Shown one piece after another: positions 52,707-60,020 of a stretch of 64,000 nucleotides of DNA; the first letter of the stretch is position 1; each line of letters starts with the position of its first letter. Under the pieces are notes generated by a model. The model was not told the origin of the DNA, did not search any database, and saw only the letters and a list, made by a program, of their open reading frames with translations. The translations under genes and the position numbers were made by a program. This DNA is from Pseudomonas kermanshahensis (GTDB taxonomy: Bacteria; Pseudomonadota; Gammaproteobacteria; Pseudomonadales; Pseudomonadaceae). Where the stretch lies: the NCBI RefSeq assembly GCF_014269205.2, contig NZ_JABWRY020000001.1:1798001-1862000 (forward strand), given 5' to 3'.

Positions 52707-53453
52707 ATGGGCGTTCAACTGATTGCGCGTAACACCACTGCACCTTGGAACACCAAGGTGGCCCCTCCGATCACCCGCGGCCTGGAAGGCTGGTTCACTC
52801 TGGATACCGACGCTCGTCGCTTCGGTTTCAACCGTGCCCCCGGCAAGCCAGACGCGACCATTGTGGGCGCGCCAAGTGCGTTTGCCGGTTACGGTCGCTT
52901 CAAGGGCAATGTGAACTACCTGCAGACCCAGATTGCGGACAGCGATGAAATGACGCTGATCGTTGTGGGCAAGGCTACCAACCCACTCGTTGCTGGTGTT
53001 GATTCGGTATTCCTGGCAGGCGCGCATTTGGGTCCAGTTTCAACGCCGGGTTTCACCGGAAACGCCTCTGGCGTCAACCTCTACCTTGACCACCCTACGC
53101 TGTTCAAAGGATCTGGCTCGCGGGACTCTGGCGCCGGCACTGCAAACGCATCCGCCGTATCCGGAACGGCAACCGCGACCAATGCTTGGGCTATCCGCAG
53201 CATCCGCGCCAAGTCGGCAGCAGCAACGTTGCTGATGGATCATACCGCTGGTGTAAAAGTCACGGGCACCGACCTGAATGCCCGGGTCCTTACCAGCAAC
53301 AAGTACCGTATTGGGTCTGCTACTGCCGGGTTCACAGGCGACAGCGACATCAGTTTCGTGGCCATCCACTCTGCATACCTCACTGACTCCGAACTTGAGG
53401 CTCAGATTGTGCCTATCCGTAAACGGCTGGCGCGCCTGGGTATCGTCGCGTAG
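52707..53453 (+). CDS. Tail-associated LamG-like protein (248 aa)
   Basis: 248 residues. LEGWFTLDTDARRFGFNRA near the start and a WAIRSIRAKSAAATLL-type core suggest a laminin-G/concanavalin-like beta sandwich. Such domains on phage fibres bind sugars. It follows the SGNH fibre by 15 bp, so the two may form one adhesion unit. Confidence 0.65.
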   Translation: MGVQLIARNTTAPWNTKVAPPITRGLEGWFTLDTDARRFGFNRAPGKPDATIVGAPSAFAGYGRFKGNVNYLQTQIADSDEMTLIVVGKATNPLVAGVDSVFLAGAHLGPVSTPGFTGNASGVNLYLDHPTLFKGSGSRDSGAGTANASAVSGTATATNAWAIRSIRAKSAAATLLMDHTAGVKVTGTDLNARVLTSNKYRIGSATAGFTGDSDISFVAIHSAYLTDSELEAQIVPIRKRLARLGIVA

Positions 53454-53475
53454 CCGTCCGCTGGCAAGTCAGGAG

Positions 53476-53495
53476 CCGCCTTGAGCGGTTTTTTT
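53476..53495 (+). terminator. Terminator after the tail-fibre genes
   Basis: CCGC (53476-53479) and GCGG (53485-53488) with the loop CTTGA, followed by a seven-T run. Confidence 0.7.
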
Positions 53496-53512
53496 GTGCC
53501 TGAAATTCATGC

Positions 53513-53534
53513 AGCCCGCCTTGAGCGGGCTTTC
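53513..53534 (+). terminator. Second hairpin before the endolysin gene
   Basis: AGCCCGC (53513-53519) pairs with GCGGGCT (53525-53531), loop CTTGA as in the hairpin just before, but with a short T run. Confidence 0.6.
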
Positions 53535-53551
53535 TTTCGCCTGGAGAAATC

Positions 53552-53998
53552 ATGTCCACACCGCGCGGTGTCCGCAACAACAACCCTGGCAACATCGATT
53601 TCAACCCCCGCAACGCCTGGCAAGGCCAGCTCGGCGTGGAGGTAGGCGTGGCCAGTCCGCGCTTCGCCCGTTTTGATCAGGCCGAAAACGGTATTCGCGC
53701 CCTTGGCAAGCTGCTGCTCAACTACCGGGGCAAGGACGGCATGCCCGGAGTTGGCCGTCCGGGGATCGATACACCGCTGGAATTCATCAGCCGCTGGGCG
53801 CCTTCTAGCGAGAACAACACGCTGGCTTACGCGCAGGCCATCGCCAAGCGGCTCGGGGTAGGGGTGCGCGACTCCATAGACATCTCCAAGCCAGGGGTTC
53901 TGCGGGAGGCAGTGGTGGGCATCATCGTCCACGAGAACGGCGGTAACCCCTACAAGGCCGAGGTGATCGACGAAGGTATTCGGCGGGCGCTGGCATGA
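53552..53998 (+). CDS. Endolysin / muramidase-like protein (148 aa)
   Basis: 148 residues beginning MSTPRGVRNNNPGNIDF, the signature of phage structural-protein-P5-type muramidases. Glu of the QAENGIRALGKLL segment is a plausible catalytic residue. No signal peptide, so it needs a holin. Overlaps Rz by 4 bp. Confidence 0.83.
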   Translation: MSTPRGVRNNNPGNIDFNPRNAWQGQLGVEVGVASPRFARFDQAENGIRALGKLLLNYRGKDGMPGVGRPGIDTPLEFISRWAPSSENNTLAYAQAIAKRLGVGVRDSIDISKPGVLREAVVGIIVHENGGNPYKAEVIDEGIRRALA

Positions 53999-54498
53999 AG
54001 GGCTGGGCCATATTGACGTTTGCTGTACTGCTGGCATCCCATTGGGCGGCCTATCAGCACGGTCGCTCGGTGGAGCGAGCGAACGCCGGAGAGGCATCAG
54101 CGCAACGAGACAGCGGTGACCTGCTTGCCGAGGTGATCGGCGAACGGGATGCCCGCCAGGAAGAACAACGACGCGCTACGGCGCAGGAGGAGGCGAGAGC
54201 CCATGCCCAGGAAGAACGAACGATTGCTGATGCTGGCGCTGCTGACGCCGATGCTTCTGGCCAGCGGCTGCGCAGTGAAACCACCCAATTCGCTGCCGCC
54301 GTCAGTTGCCCCGGCCAGGATACCGCCGTTATCGCCAGAGGCCAGACAGCCACCCGCGCCGCCATGGTGCTCTCCGACCTGCTCGCACGGGCTGATGAAA
54401 GAGCGGGAGAGCTGGCGGCAGCGTTTGACCAGGCCAGAGTTGCCGGCCAGCAGTGCGAGCGCGAGTACGACGCCCTGAGATTCGCAGGCAAGAAGTAG
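53995..54498 (+). CDS. Inner-membrane spanin Rz
   Basis: 167 residues: an N-terminal membrane anchor (about 3-20), then a periplasmic charged coiled coil (about 30-165) as in Rz. It pairs with the Rz1 lipoprotein encoded inside it to fuse inner and outer membranes at lysis. Confidence 0.85.
   Translation: MKGWAILTFAVLLASHWAAYQHGRSVERANAGEASAQRDSGDLLAEVIGERDARQEEQRRATAQEEARAHAQEERTIADAGAADADASGQRLRSETTQFAAAVSCPGQDTAVIARGQTATRAAMVLSDLLARADERAGELAAAFDQARVAGQQCEREYDALRFAGKK
54203..54478 (+). CDS. Outer-membrane spanin lipoprotein Rz1 (nested in Rz)
   Basis: 91 residues in the +1 frame of Rz, starting at 54203 eight bases after AGGAGG. A signal peptide ends in the lipobox LLASGC with Cys23, then a proline-rich mature part (KPPNSLPPSVAPARIPPL). 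This is the classic nested Rz1 layout, here wholly inside Rz. Confidence 0.85.
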   Translation: MPRKNERLLMLALLTPMLLASGCAVKPPNSLPPSVAPARIPPLSPEARQPPAPPWCSPTCSHGLMKERESWRQRLTRPELPASSASASTTP

Positions 54499-54503
54499 GA
54501 CGA

Positions 54504-54899
54504 TTAGCCCTCAGTAAGCTCGACGAAGTCTACCTCTTCTGAATAGTAACCGTTCGATTCACCAAACCAGCGAAGAACGACCATCCCTTTTACAGTGCCG
54601 ATTCGGTAAAAGGTCCAAGTCTGACTTAGCTGCGTCAGCCGGTCTTGCGCGTTACTTGGCGTACCTGGGCTTGTGGTTTTTTCTGCCGTTGTGATTGGGG
54701 ATCCTACGACGTCAGAAATGTCGCCCTCAATGTCGTCAAGCGATACCTCCTCGGAGCAGAGATCATAGTGATGCATACTGAACGATCGACCGCAGGCAGC
54801 GAGCAGCATGATCATGCTAGAGCCTTTCTCGGCCTGAAGGACCTCACTGAGGGTGATACCTATCAGTTGATCAAAGGCGATCGGGGTTTCCTTGGGCAT
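54504..54899 (-). CDS. DUF7448-like moron on the opposite strand (131 aa)
   Basis: 131 residues from the ATG at 54899 with GAGGA upstream. FDQLIGITLSEVLQAEKG, then LCSEEVSLDDIEGDI and the WFGESNGYYSEEVDF end resemble DUF7448. It is leftward and inserted between Rz and a second Rz-like fragment. Function unknown. Confidence 0.7.
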   Translation of the reverse strand: MPKETPIAFDQLIGITLSEVLQAEKGSSMIMLLAACGRSFSMHHYDLCSEEVSLDDIEGDISDVVGSPITTAEKTTSPGTPSNAQDRLTQLSQTWTFYRIGTVKGMVVLRWFGESNGYYSEEVDFVELTEG

Positions 54900-54980
54900 G
54901 CGAGATCCTCAGAAGTGTTCGTTAAGTATAATCACTGCCAGTACCCCACAGGCGAGAAAGCCACCTGGATCACCATCGCT

Positions 54981-55136
54981 ACCCAGCAGCGCAAGGCAGG
55001 AACCTCCGCCGTCGTGGTGCTCGGGGGATTGCTTGAAGAGGCTGACCGAATGGCGGGAAGTCTCGCAGAAGCGTTTGCGCGAAGTCGAATAGCGGGGCAG
55101 GTATGCGAAGCGGCCTATGCAGCCTTGGTCAAATAG
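54981..55136 (+). pseudogene. Rz C-terminal fragment (relic)
   Basis: About 50 codons (TSAVVVLGGLLEEADRMAG, AEAFARSRIAGQVCEAAY) resemble the end of the complete Rz 0.6 kb upstream (TRAAMVLSDLLARADERAG, AAFDQARVAGQQCEREY), but the DNA is clearly diverged. It is probably the remains of the Rz of another phage left by recombination that brought in the 54504 gene. Confidence 0.6.
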
Positions 55137-55453
55137 AAGGGGCAGGGCGCATGAGGACCGGTCGGACACAATTTCTTTTTGATATGATTATCTCGCTAGC
55201 AGGGGGAGCCACGGAGAAAGGTGCTATCTATCAAGACCGCGTCGAGTCCAAAATCTGGTTGAAGGCTTAGCCAAGGTTTGTGCTCTCGGAGCTACCTCCC
55301 AGCTCTACCGTCAAGGCGCATTAACCAGACGCTTATGAGCCAGGGGCGATTCATACTGGTTCATCCCGCTTGGCTGTGTCTTACCCCGAAGATCCTGTCG
55401 TCACAAATAACAACGGAATGTCCGCATCCTGCGGTAAAAAACTAGGAGTACAT
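55137..55453. other. Gene-free stretch
   Basis: About 320 bp with no convincing gene; several stops in all frames. It should hold the promoter of the membrane-protein gene at 55454, but I could not assign -35/-10 boxes. Confidence 0.5.
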
Positions 55454-55774
55454 ATGGCTAAAAGAACGAAGGTGTCACCGGGCGATTACGGTGGAGCAGC
55501 CGGCTTTCGCCCTATCGGCACCATCCTTTTCTGGGGTTTTTGGTCGCCGATTCTCTACATCATCTTTATGCCTTGGTTGAGTTTCTCGGTCGTCAAATTT
55601 TGGGCAGATCCCATATTCGCAGGGTTCTTCAATGCTATGGCCTCGTCAGGCTGGCTAATCGCCTCAGTACTCGTATTCTCGTGGGCCGCCTATACGCTCG
55701 TCACCGGCTATTACCGTCAGCACCAGGCCAGGAAAAAGTCCAGCGCGCCCCATGCTGCGAACAAGGTGCAGTAA
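55454..55774 (+). CDS. Small membrane protein at the right end (106 aa)
   Basis: 106 residues from the ATG at 55454, with AGGAG upstream. Two membrane segments (about 22-48 and 64-86) and a basic cytoplasmic tail (YYRQHQARKKSS). The place near attR is typical of lysogenic conversion genes. No family recognised with confidence. Confidence 0.65.
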   Translation: MAKRTKVSPGDYGGAAGFRPIGTILFWGFWSPILYIIFMPWLSFSVVKFWADPIFAGFFNAMASSGWLIASVLVFSWAAYTLVTGYYRQHQARKKSSAPHAANKVQ

Positions 55775-55819
55775 AACGCAGGCCGTTGAACTCATATAGG
55801 AGGGCCTCTGGTGTCCTCC

Positions 55820-56009
55820 TTTAGGTACATCGAAAGCACGGCCACAGGGCCTGCCTGGCTGGTTGATTTACAGTCGACTAGTTCAACCTCATTCCCTGAC
55901 GGCTGCTGAAGAAGTCGAGCGCTTGCGACTCGAGGCTGAATCGCTAATGGAGGCCGTGCAGGAGTATCAATGCCAGGCACTCGGCGGCCCAGCCCAGATT
56001 AGCCACTGA
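55820..56009 (+). pseudogene. Frameshifted small phage gene (relic)
   Basis: A frame reading SFRYIESTATGPAWLVDLQ runs to about 55880, and a second frame from there reads LTAAEEVERLRLEAESLMEA and stops at 56009. Joined by one frameshift they would form a normal small phage protein. No start codon seen. Confidence 0.4.
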
Positions 56010-56011
56010 TT

Positions 56012-56326
56012 TTACCCTTGGTATGACTCCGGTGGCATGCCTCCCCAGGTTGGAGATGGTCCACCGAGCTGCCGGTTTGTCAGTTCGGTGAGCTCTACGT
56101 TTACTCTGGACAAATCCCAAGTCAGCCGTTCAATCCTACTGTTCAGTTGGGTGATCTGATCGGCCTGGGTCTGGTTGATCGCCACCAGCTTCTCGATGTT
56201 TTTCCTTGCCCTGGAGAGGCCCTGTTGCAACTGCTCGTTCTCTCCTTGGAGCAGGAGTGCATGCTGTTCCAGCATTTCCATGGGCGTGGGCATGCCCAGC
56301 GCGAAGCTGTCGTCTTCGATGATCAC
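56012..56326 (-). CDS. LexA-boxed coiled-coil protein (104 aa)
   Basis: 104 residues with a GTG start at 56326. A short N-terminal stretch (VIIEDDSFALGMPTPMEML) is followed by a long coiled coil (about 20-85; QADQITQLNSRIERLTWDL) and a proline/glycine tail. A consensus LexA box lies 18 bp upstream. So it should be off in the lysogen and rise on DNA damage. Function unknown; an SOS-linked role in induction or lysis control is inference. Confidence 0.7.
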   Translation of the reverse strand: MIIEDDSFALGMPTPMEMLEQHALLLQGENEQLQQGLSRARKNIEKLVAINQTQADQITQLNSRIERLTWDLSRVNVELTELTNRQLGGPSPTWGGMPPESYQG

Positions 56327-56343
56327 GGTGCCACCTACCTGTA

Positions 56344-56359
56344 CTGTTTGGATATACAG
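56344..56359 (-). promoter_or_regulatory. LexA (SOS) box
   Basis: CTGTTTGGATATACAG fits CTGT-N8-ACAG exactly. On the coding strand it overlaps the TATATC -10-like sequence of the 56326 gene. Confidence 0.75.
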
Positions 56360-56568
56360 TAATCGAGGTAGGGTAATTCTGACCAGCGCTGGGTGATGAG
56401 CTGTAGGGGAGGGGGTGTGTTCGGCCGGCAGAACGCCGCAGGAGGGATGGACAGGGCCAGTGACTTTCAAAGTGACTTTGCTCGGACCGGTTCGGCTTCG
56501 TTGGGCGTCGTTGCAGCGAGCACCAAGGAGAAAAGCCTGTATTTTCATGCAGCTACGTTAGCTTTACA

Positions 56569-56620
56569 TGCATGGGGTGCAAGGGGTCGAGTGTTCGAAT
56601 CACTCCGTCCCGACCAAAAA
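56569..56620 (+). repeat. Right attachment site (att core, 52 bp)
   Basis: Exact copy of 5077-5128, carrying the 3' part of tRNA-Pro but not its 5' half, so no second working tRNA is present here. Confidence 0.93.
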
Positions 56621-56629
56621 TCCCTAAAA

Positions 56630-56662
56630 AATCCAGTCACTTCGCGGTGACTGGATTTTTTT
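56630..56662 (+). terminator. Terminator after the right att copy
   Basis: 11-bp perfect stem (56630-56640 with 56647-56657), loop TTCGCG, then T run. Same stem as at 5138. Confidence 0.85.
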
Positions 56663-56693
56663 ATGGGCGGCTCTGCGCAAAATGGGCGCAAAA

Positions 56694-56954
56694 CTATCCG
56701 GCGAATTCGCCACTATCCAGCTTCTGGTAGTTCCTGGTCATACCGTCAGTCGTATGCCCCGCGATCTTCTGGCCATCTTTCTCCGCCCGCTTGTTCAGGC
56801 CGGTCGCCACCAGCACGTCAAGGTTGTTCGAGTCCTCGTAGCCCGGGCTTGTGAGGAAGTGGCTGCGGCTGATGCTGTGTCGGTCTGAGCATTCAGCGCA
56901 CAAGCCAAGGGTGAGCCAGAGCAGGCCGAGCTGCTTCTCGGTGGCTTCAATCAT
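56694..56954 (-). pseudogene. Integrase C-terminus fused to a small phage gene (relic)
   Basis: From the ATG at 56954 (GGAGAA upstream) 86 codons are open. The last 35 (KRAEKDGQKIAGHTTDGMTR, then NYQKLD) carry the GHTT..TRNY motif that ends tyrosine recombinases, including the final Tyr region. The first 45 (MIEATEKQLGLLWLTLGL) look like an unrelated small phage protein. A deletion has joined the two; the catalytic core is gone. Confidence 0.65.
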
Positions 56955-56977
56955 AGCTTTCTCCATGCATGCGCCGC

Positions 56978-56997
56978 CCTCGCTGGGGTGGCGTTAT
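56978..56997. promoter_or_regulatory. Conserved phage intergenic motif, copy 2 (short)
   Basis: 20 bases identical to the copy at 9556 in 18 positions, placed just upstream of the leftward relic gene at 56954, as copy 1 is upstream of the leftward methyltransferase gene. Confidence 0.5.
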
Positions 56998-57171
56998 CGT
57001 CGATAGGAAAGGTTGTCTGAACTGCCAAACGCGCTGGCTGCCCAACGGAAGGCAATCCAGAGGCTGCTACGGGAGCAACAAGGGGTTGTGGCACAGTGGC
57101 GTGTTACGGATCGCTGAGGTTTCCAGCGTGGGATGCGGCGCTTTTCGATACTCATGAAGGAGAAACAGAAC

Positions 57172-58200
57172 ATGGCGACTCTTTCGAGATTGTTACTCAT
57201 CGGCGTCAGCACAATCTTCGTCAGCTCGTTTAGCCATGCTCAGGCGGGCTCGGCTGCGGCCATCGCTGCCCATTCTCAAATCATGAGCGCGTTCGAGGCG
57301 TCGGTGGCGACCCATGCGGAGCCCAACTTTTCAATCTTGAAAGCGCTGGACTTCAAGTCCCAAAGCTATCAGGAGACGGTTCAGCGTCTTGGTGTTCGAT
57401 TCACGTACCCACAAGGCTTTGAAATCGATGAGCAACGTGACCTGCTGTACGTTCTGCGGTACTCCAATGGCCGGCCTGCTCGCGCCGTGATTGAGAAGTA
57501 CCGGTGGAGCTCTGGTGAATTGCTCTCGACCTACATCATTCCTGAGCCTCAGGCCTCGGTGTCCGAGGGCCTTGTGGTGACCCAGGAAGAGGGGGGCGAT
57601 GTAGTCTTCCTGCGATCCGATAGCGCCCTCACGCGCTATCGTCTTGTAGATGATCAATCCGGTTTCGGCACCACGCAAAAGCTTGAGGCGGTTGCAAGCA
57701 ACGTTGCCCAAAGTTTCTATCACAAAGGTGGCGAGTGGTATGTCGAAAAGTTCAAGACGCCGGAAGACGCGCTTGGGCAGAGCCGCGGCCAGTACTCGGT
57801 GCTCGACAGCAGCTTCAAACACGTTCGGGACGTGAATTTTGCGCCGCAGTACTCCGGCTACCGAAACTCCGAGCAGCTCAATCTACCCAAGCACCAGGGT
57901 TTCGCGGTAACAGATAACGGCTATGCAATGACCATGGGCGGCTATTGGTCGTCGCGCATGAAGGCAACCCCGTACCACTATTTCGGCGTGAACCTGTTTG
58001 ACCGGCACGGCAAGATCGTCAAGTCGGAATACATTGCCCCTGAGGCCCTGGTTTCACAGCTATCAGCGATGGGGATTCAGGCTGACACTGTCGAGAACGA
58101 GGGCATTCAGGCCTTGAGCAACGGCAAATTGGTGACCTTGCAGGTGGTCCGCACGGGTAATCGGAGCGGGAAACTTCTATTCCTCACCCTGAGCCCTTGA
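57172..58200 (+). CDS. Secreted protein, beta-propeller-like (342 aa)
   Basis: 342 residues from the ATG at 57172, after AAGGAG. A clear signal peptide (MATLSRLLLIGVSTIFVSSF, cut after AQA) is followed by repeats of beta-type segments (GFEIDEQRDLLYVLRYS, GEWYVEKF). It resembles TagC/P68-type beta-propeller proteins, but the match is from memory and weak. It lies inside the relic prophage and is intact, so it may be maintained cargo. Confidence 0.7.
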   Translation: MATLSRLLLIGVSTIFVSSFSHAQAGSAAAIAAHSQIMSAFEASVATHAEPNFSILKALDFKSQSYQETVQRLGVRFTYPQGFEIDEQRDLLYVLRYSNGRPARAVIEKYRWSSGELLSTYIIPEPQASVSEGLVVTQEEGGDVVFLRSDSALTRYRLVDDQSGFGTTQKLEAVASNVAQSFYHKGGEWYVEKFKTPEDALGQSRGQYSVLDSSFKHVRDVNFAPQYSGYRNSEQLNLPKHQGFAVTDNGYAMTMGGYWSSRMKATPYHYFGVNLFDRHGKIVKSEYIAPEALVSQLSAMGIQADTVENEGIQALSNGKLVTLQVVRTGNRSGKLLFLTLSP

Positions 58201-58257
58201 ACCCCCCCATTTTTTGGTCGTGATCTGCGGCAAGGCAATTTCGACTGAGGGCGCCGC

Positions 58258-58298
58258 CCTCGCCGGGGTGGCGCGATTCTGATTGGGCTAGAGTTGAG
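58258..58298. promoter_or_regulatory. Conserved phage intergenic motif, copy 3
   Basis: 41 bases, 35 identical to 9556-9596, without gaps. It marks a former promoter gap of the relic prophage. Confidence 0.55.
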
Positions 58299-58480
58299 TC
58301 ACGCTATCTGGGCTGTCGGTATCTGCGTATACCCTGGCAAGCACTGGATCTACGTAATGATGCCGGGAATCATAGGGTTCTTCAGCGCTTGGCCACCAGA
58401 GCTGCACGATAAGCGTTGAGGCGCTGGCCGGCCGCGCCGGAGTCAGCGCTGGCGCAACGCGGGCGAGTAGGGACGGCCAG

Positions 58481-58660
58481 GTGCCGGAGTCGACCACCTA
58501 TGCCGAATGGAACGGGAAGCAATCGGCAGTGCGTCAGGACGAGATCCTCGGGCCGGAGCGCGGCAAGCTTCTGCGCCAAGGCAAGCTCAAAGAGTTCTAC
58601 AACGACAAGGGCAGTTTTATTACTCTTGAGGATCTACGCCGGTTCGGATTAGCGGGGCGC
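58481..58660 (+). pseudogene. Head morphogenesis protein C-terminal fragment (relic)
   Basis: About 55 codons (YAEWNGKQSAVRQDEILG, then ERGKLLRQGKLKEFY and ITLEDLRRFG) match the end of gp7-type head proteins, including the one at 34450-34650 of the main prophage, with which it shares the LGPER..L core. The rest of the gene is missing. Confidence 0.65.
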
Positions 58661-58674
58661 AATAGGGCGGCCCG

Positions 58675-58803
58675 ATGGCCCAGATCTGCAAAGCCCATGA
58701 GGCCGCTATGGCCGAGCGTGACAAGCGCGTAGATGAGCTGTCCCGGAAGGCCGCGACTACTGCTAACCAGGCTGCCGAGGCCCTGAATCGAGCACCGCCG
58801 TAG
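58675..58803 (+). pseudogene. Short coiled-coil phage fragment (42 aa)
   Basis: 42 codons, charged and helical (AERDKRVDELSRKAATTAN), ending in a stop. No ribosome site. It resembles the middle of Rz-like or other phage coiled-coil proteins and is probably a relic. Confidence 0.4.
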
Positions 58804-58897
58804 CTGCGCTACAAGTAAATGGACGCCGCTTGGTAGTGCGCAATCTCTTTTTGCAGCAATATGCAGTCCCTAATAGACATCTCAAGGAGTGAGGCGC

Positions 58898-59368
58898 GTG
58901 AAAGGGTTGTTTCAAGGAATCTGCATAGGGTTGTTGATCGTGATGGGTGCTGCCCATGCTGATGTTGGCCGCGAGGAAGAGCTGGATGATGCGGTCCGTC
59001 AGTTCGCAGCAAAGGTGGAGGCGGTGTGGCAGCAGTGCCTAAGTAGACCAGACGTGCACACTACGAATGATAGCGACATGTGTCTCTCCGCGATGGTGCG
59101 CACAAGTAACGAGAAAGTGGAGGTTAAGTACCAGGAAAAACTGGTTAAGGCTCAGCAAATGACTGAGAGTCCTGACATATTTTCATCTTATGAGAAAGTC
59201 CCTGTCATGCTTAAGGCTTCTCAGGTACGGTGGAAGGAATATGTCAAATCTGATTGTGATGGGATTTACGAAGAGAGCGTAGCTGGAACCGCTCGGTCTA
59301 CCAATGCACTTTTGTGTGAGTACAAACACGCGCTCCAGCGACTGCGTGCACTCGACGGTTGGTACTAA
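58898..59368 (+). CDS. LprI-like secreted protein, copy 1 (156 aa)
   Basis: GTG start at 58898, eight bases after AAGGAG. A signal peptide (about 1-21, cut after AHA) is followed by a helical cysteine-containing domain of the LprI/DUF1311 type (VRWKEYVKSDCDGIYEE, then LLCEYKHALQRL). Family members include inhibitors of host lysozyme. It is a tandem duplicate of the next gene, sharing even its ribosome-site context. Confidence 0.75.
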   Translation: MKGLFQGICIGLLIVMGAAHADVGREEELDDAVRQFAAKVEAVWQQCLSRPDVHTTNDSDMCLSAMVRTSNEKVEVKYQEKLVKAQQMTESPDIFSSYEKVPVMLKASQVRWKEYVKSDCDGIYEESVAGTARSTNALLCEYKHALQRLRALDGWY

Positions 59369-59440
59369 TATTAGTTGGGATACAACGTGCTTCTCAGGCA
59401 CGATGCAGCCGGCGAATTTTCACCTCAAGGAGTGAGGCCA

Positions 59441-59896
59441 GTGAGGAGTTTGATTACTGCGATCTGTGTGGGGTCGTTGCTGGTAATGGATGCGGCCCAT
59501 GCTGATGTCGGCCGAGAGGAAGCACTGGATGCGGCGGTGCGCCAGTTCGCGGCGAAGCTGGAGTCCGATTGGCAGAGCTGTTTGAACGGTTCGGAAACGG
59601 TCAAAAAATGGGGCTCGGGACGTTGCGCGTATTTGATGCTGCAAACGGCTAAAGATGCGGTGACACAGAAATACCGGGAGAAGTTTGCTACTGCTCAGGA
59701 TTACGCAAACAAGGACTGGCTCCCGAAAGATGTCCCGGCCATGTTGCCGAAGGCGCAAGATGCGTGGGAGCAGTATGTCAGGGAGGATTGTGGTGTAGTT
59801 GCCGCGCAAACAACAGGGACCGCTAGCACTACCTATCAACTGATATGTGAGTATAAGCATCAAATTCAGCGACTGCACGCCTTGGACGAGTGGTGA
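59441..59896 (+). CDS. LprI-like secreted protein, copy 2 (151 aa)
   Basis: GTG start at 59441, after AAGGAGTGAGGCCA, nearly the same leader as copy 1. Signal peptide (about 1-21), then the same domain (AWEQYVREDCGVVAAQ, LICEYKHQIQRLHALDEW). The paralogues match best at the signal, the ADVGREE start of the mature protein and the C-terminus. Confidence 0.75.
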   Translation: MRSLITAICVGSLLVMDAAHADVGREEALDAAVRQFAAKLESDWQSCLNGSETVKKWGSGRCAYLMLQTAKDAVTQKYREKFATAQDYANKDWLPKDVPAMLPKAQDAWEQYVREDCGVVAAQTTGTASTTYQLICEYKHQIQRLHALDEW

Positions 59897-59918
59897 ACCC
59901 TGCCAACTTCTGCGCCTT

Positions 59919-60020
59919 AGTGTAGATTTGGTCGAGCGCTTTTTCTCAACGCTGGGCGAGAAATGGATCAAGCGGCAAGTACACGTTAGCGTCAAAGATC
60001 TAGAAGAGCAGTTGTGTGTA
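59919..60020 (+). pseudogene. IS630-type transposase fragment (relic)
   Basis: About 32 codons (VDLVERFFSTLGEKWIKRQV, HVSVKDLEEQL) resemble the C-terminal part of IS630-family transposases, around the last catalytic Glu. No terminal repeats or other parts seen. This decayed insertion lies 0.9 kb before the truncated gabT. Confidence 0.55.

Larger units (their letters stand above)
5077..56620 (+). mobile_element. Lambda-like siphovirus prophage in tRNA-Pro
   Basis: Bounded by a 52-bp perfect direct repeat, it holds a temperate siphovirus gene set: recombination, cI/Cro immunity, replication, NinB/NinG, holins, terminase, head, tail with a long tape measure, endolysin and Rz/Rz1. It is about 51.5 kb. 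Every structural gene looks intact, but no integrase gene is present, so autonomous excision is doubtful. Several lone genes interrupt the late operon. Confidence 0.95.
56621..58803. mobile_element. Relic of a second prophage in the same site
   Basis: Directly right of attR lie, in order, an integrase C-terminus, two copies of an intergenic motif shared with the main prophage, a head-morphogenesis C-terminus and a short coiled-coil fragment. This is the expected left end and later pieces of an older phage inserted in tandem at tRNA-Pro, now mostly deleted. The right boundary is unclear and the intact gene at 57172 may be cargo. Confidence 0.65.
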
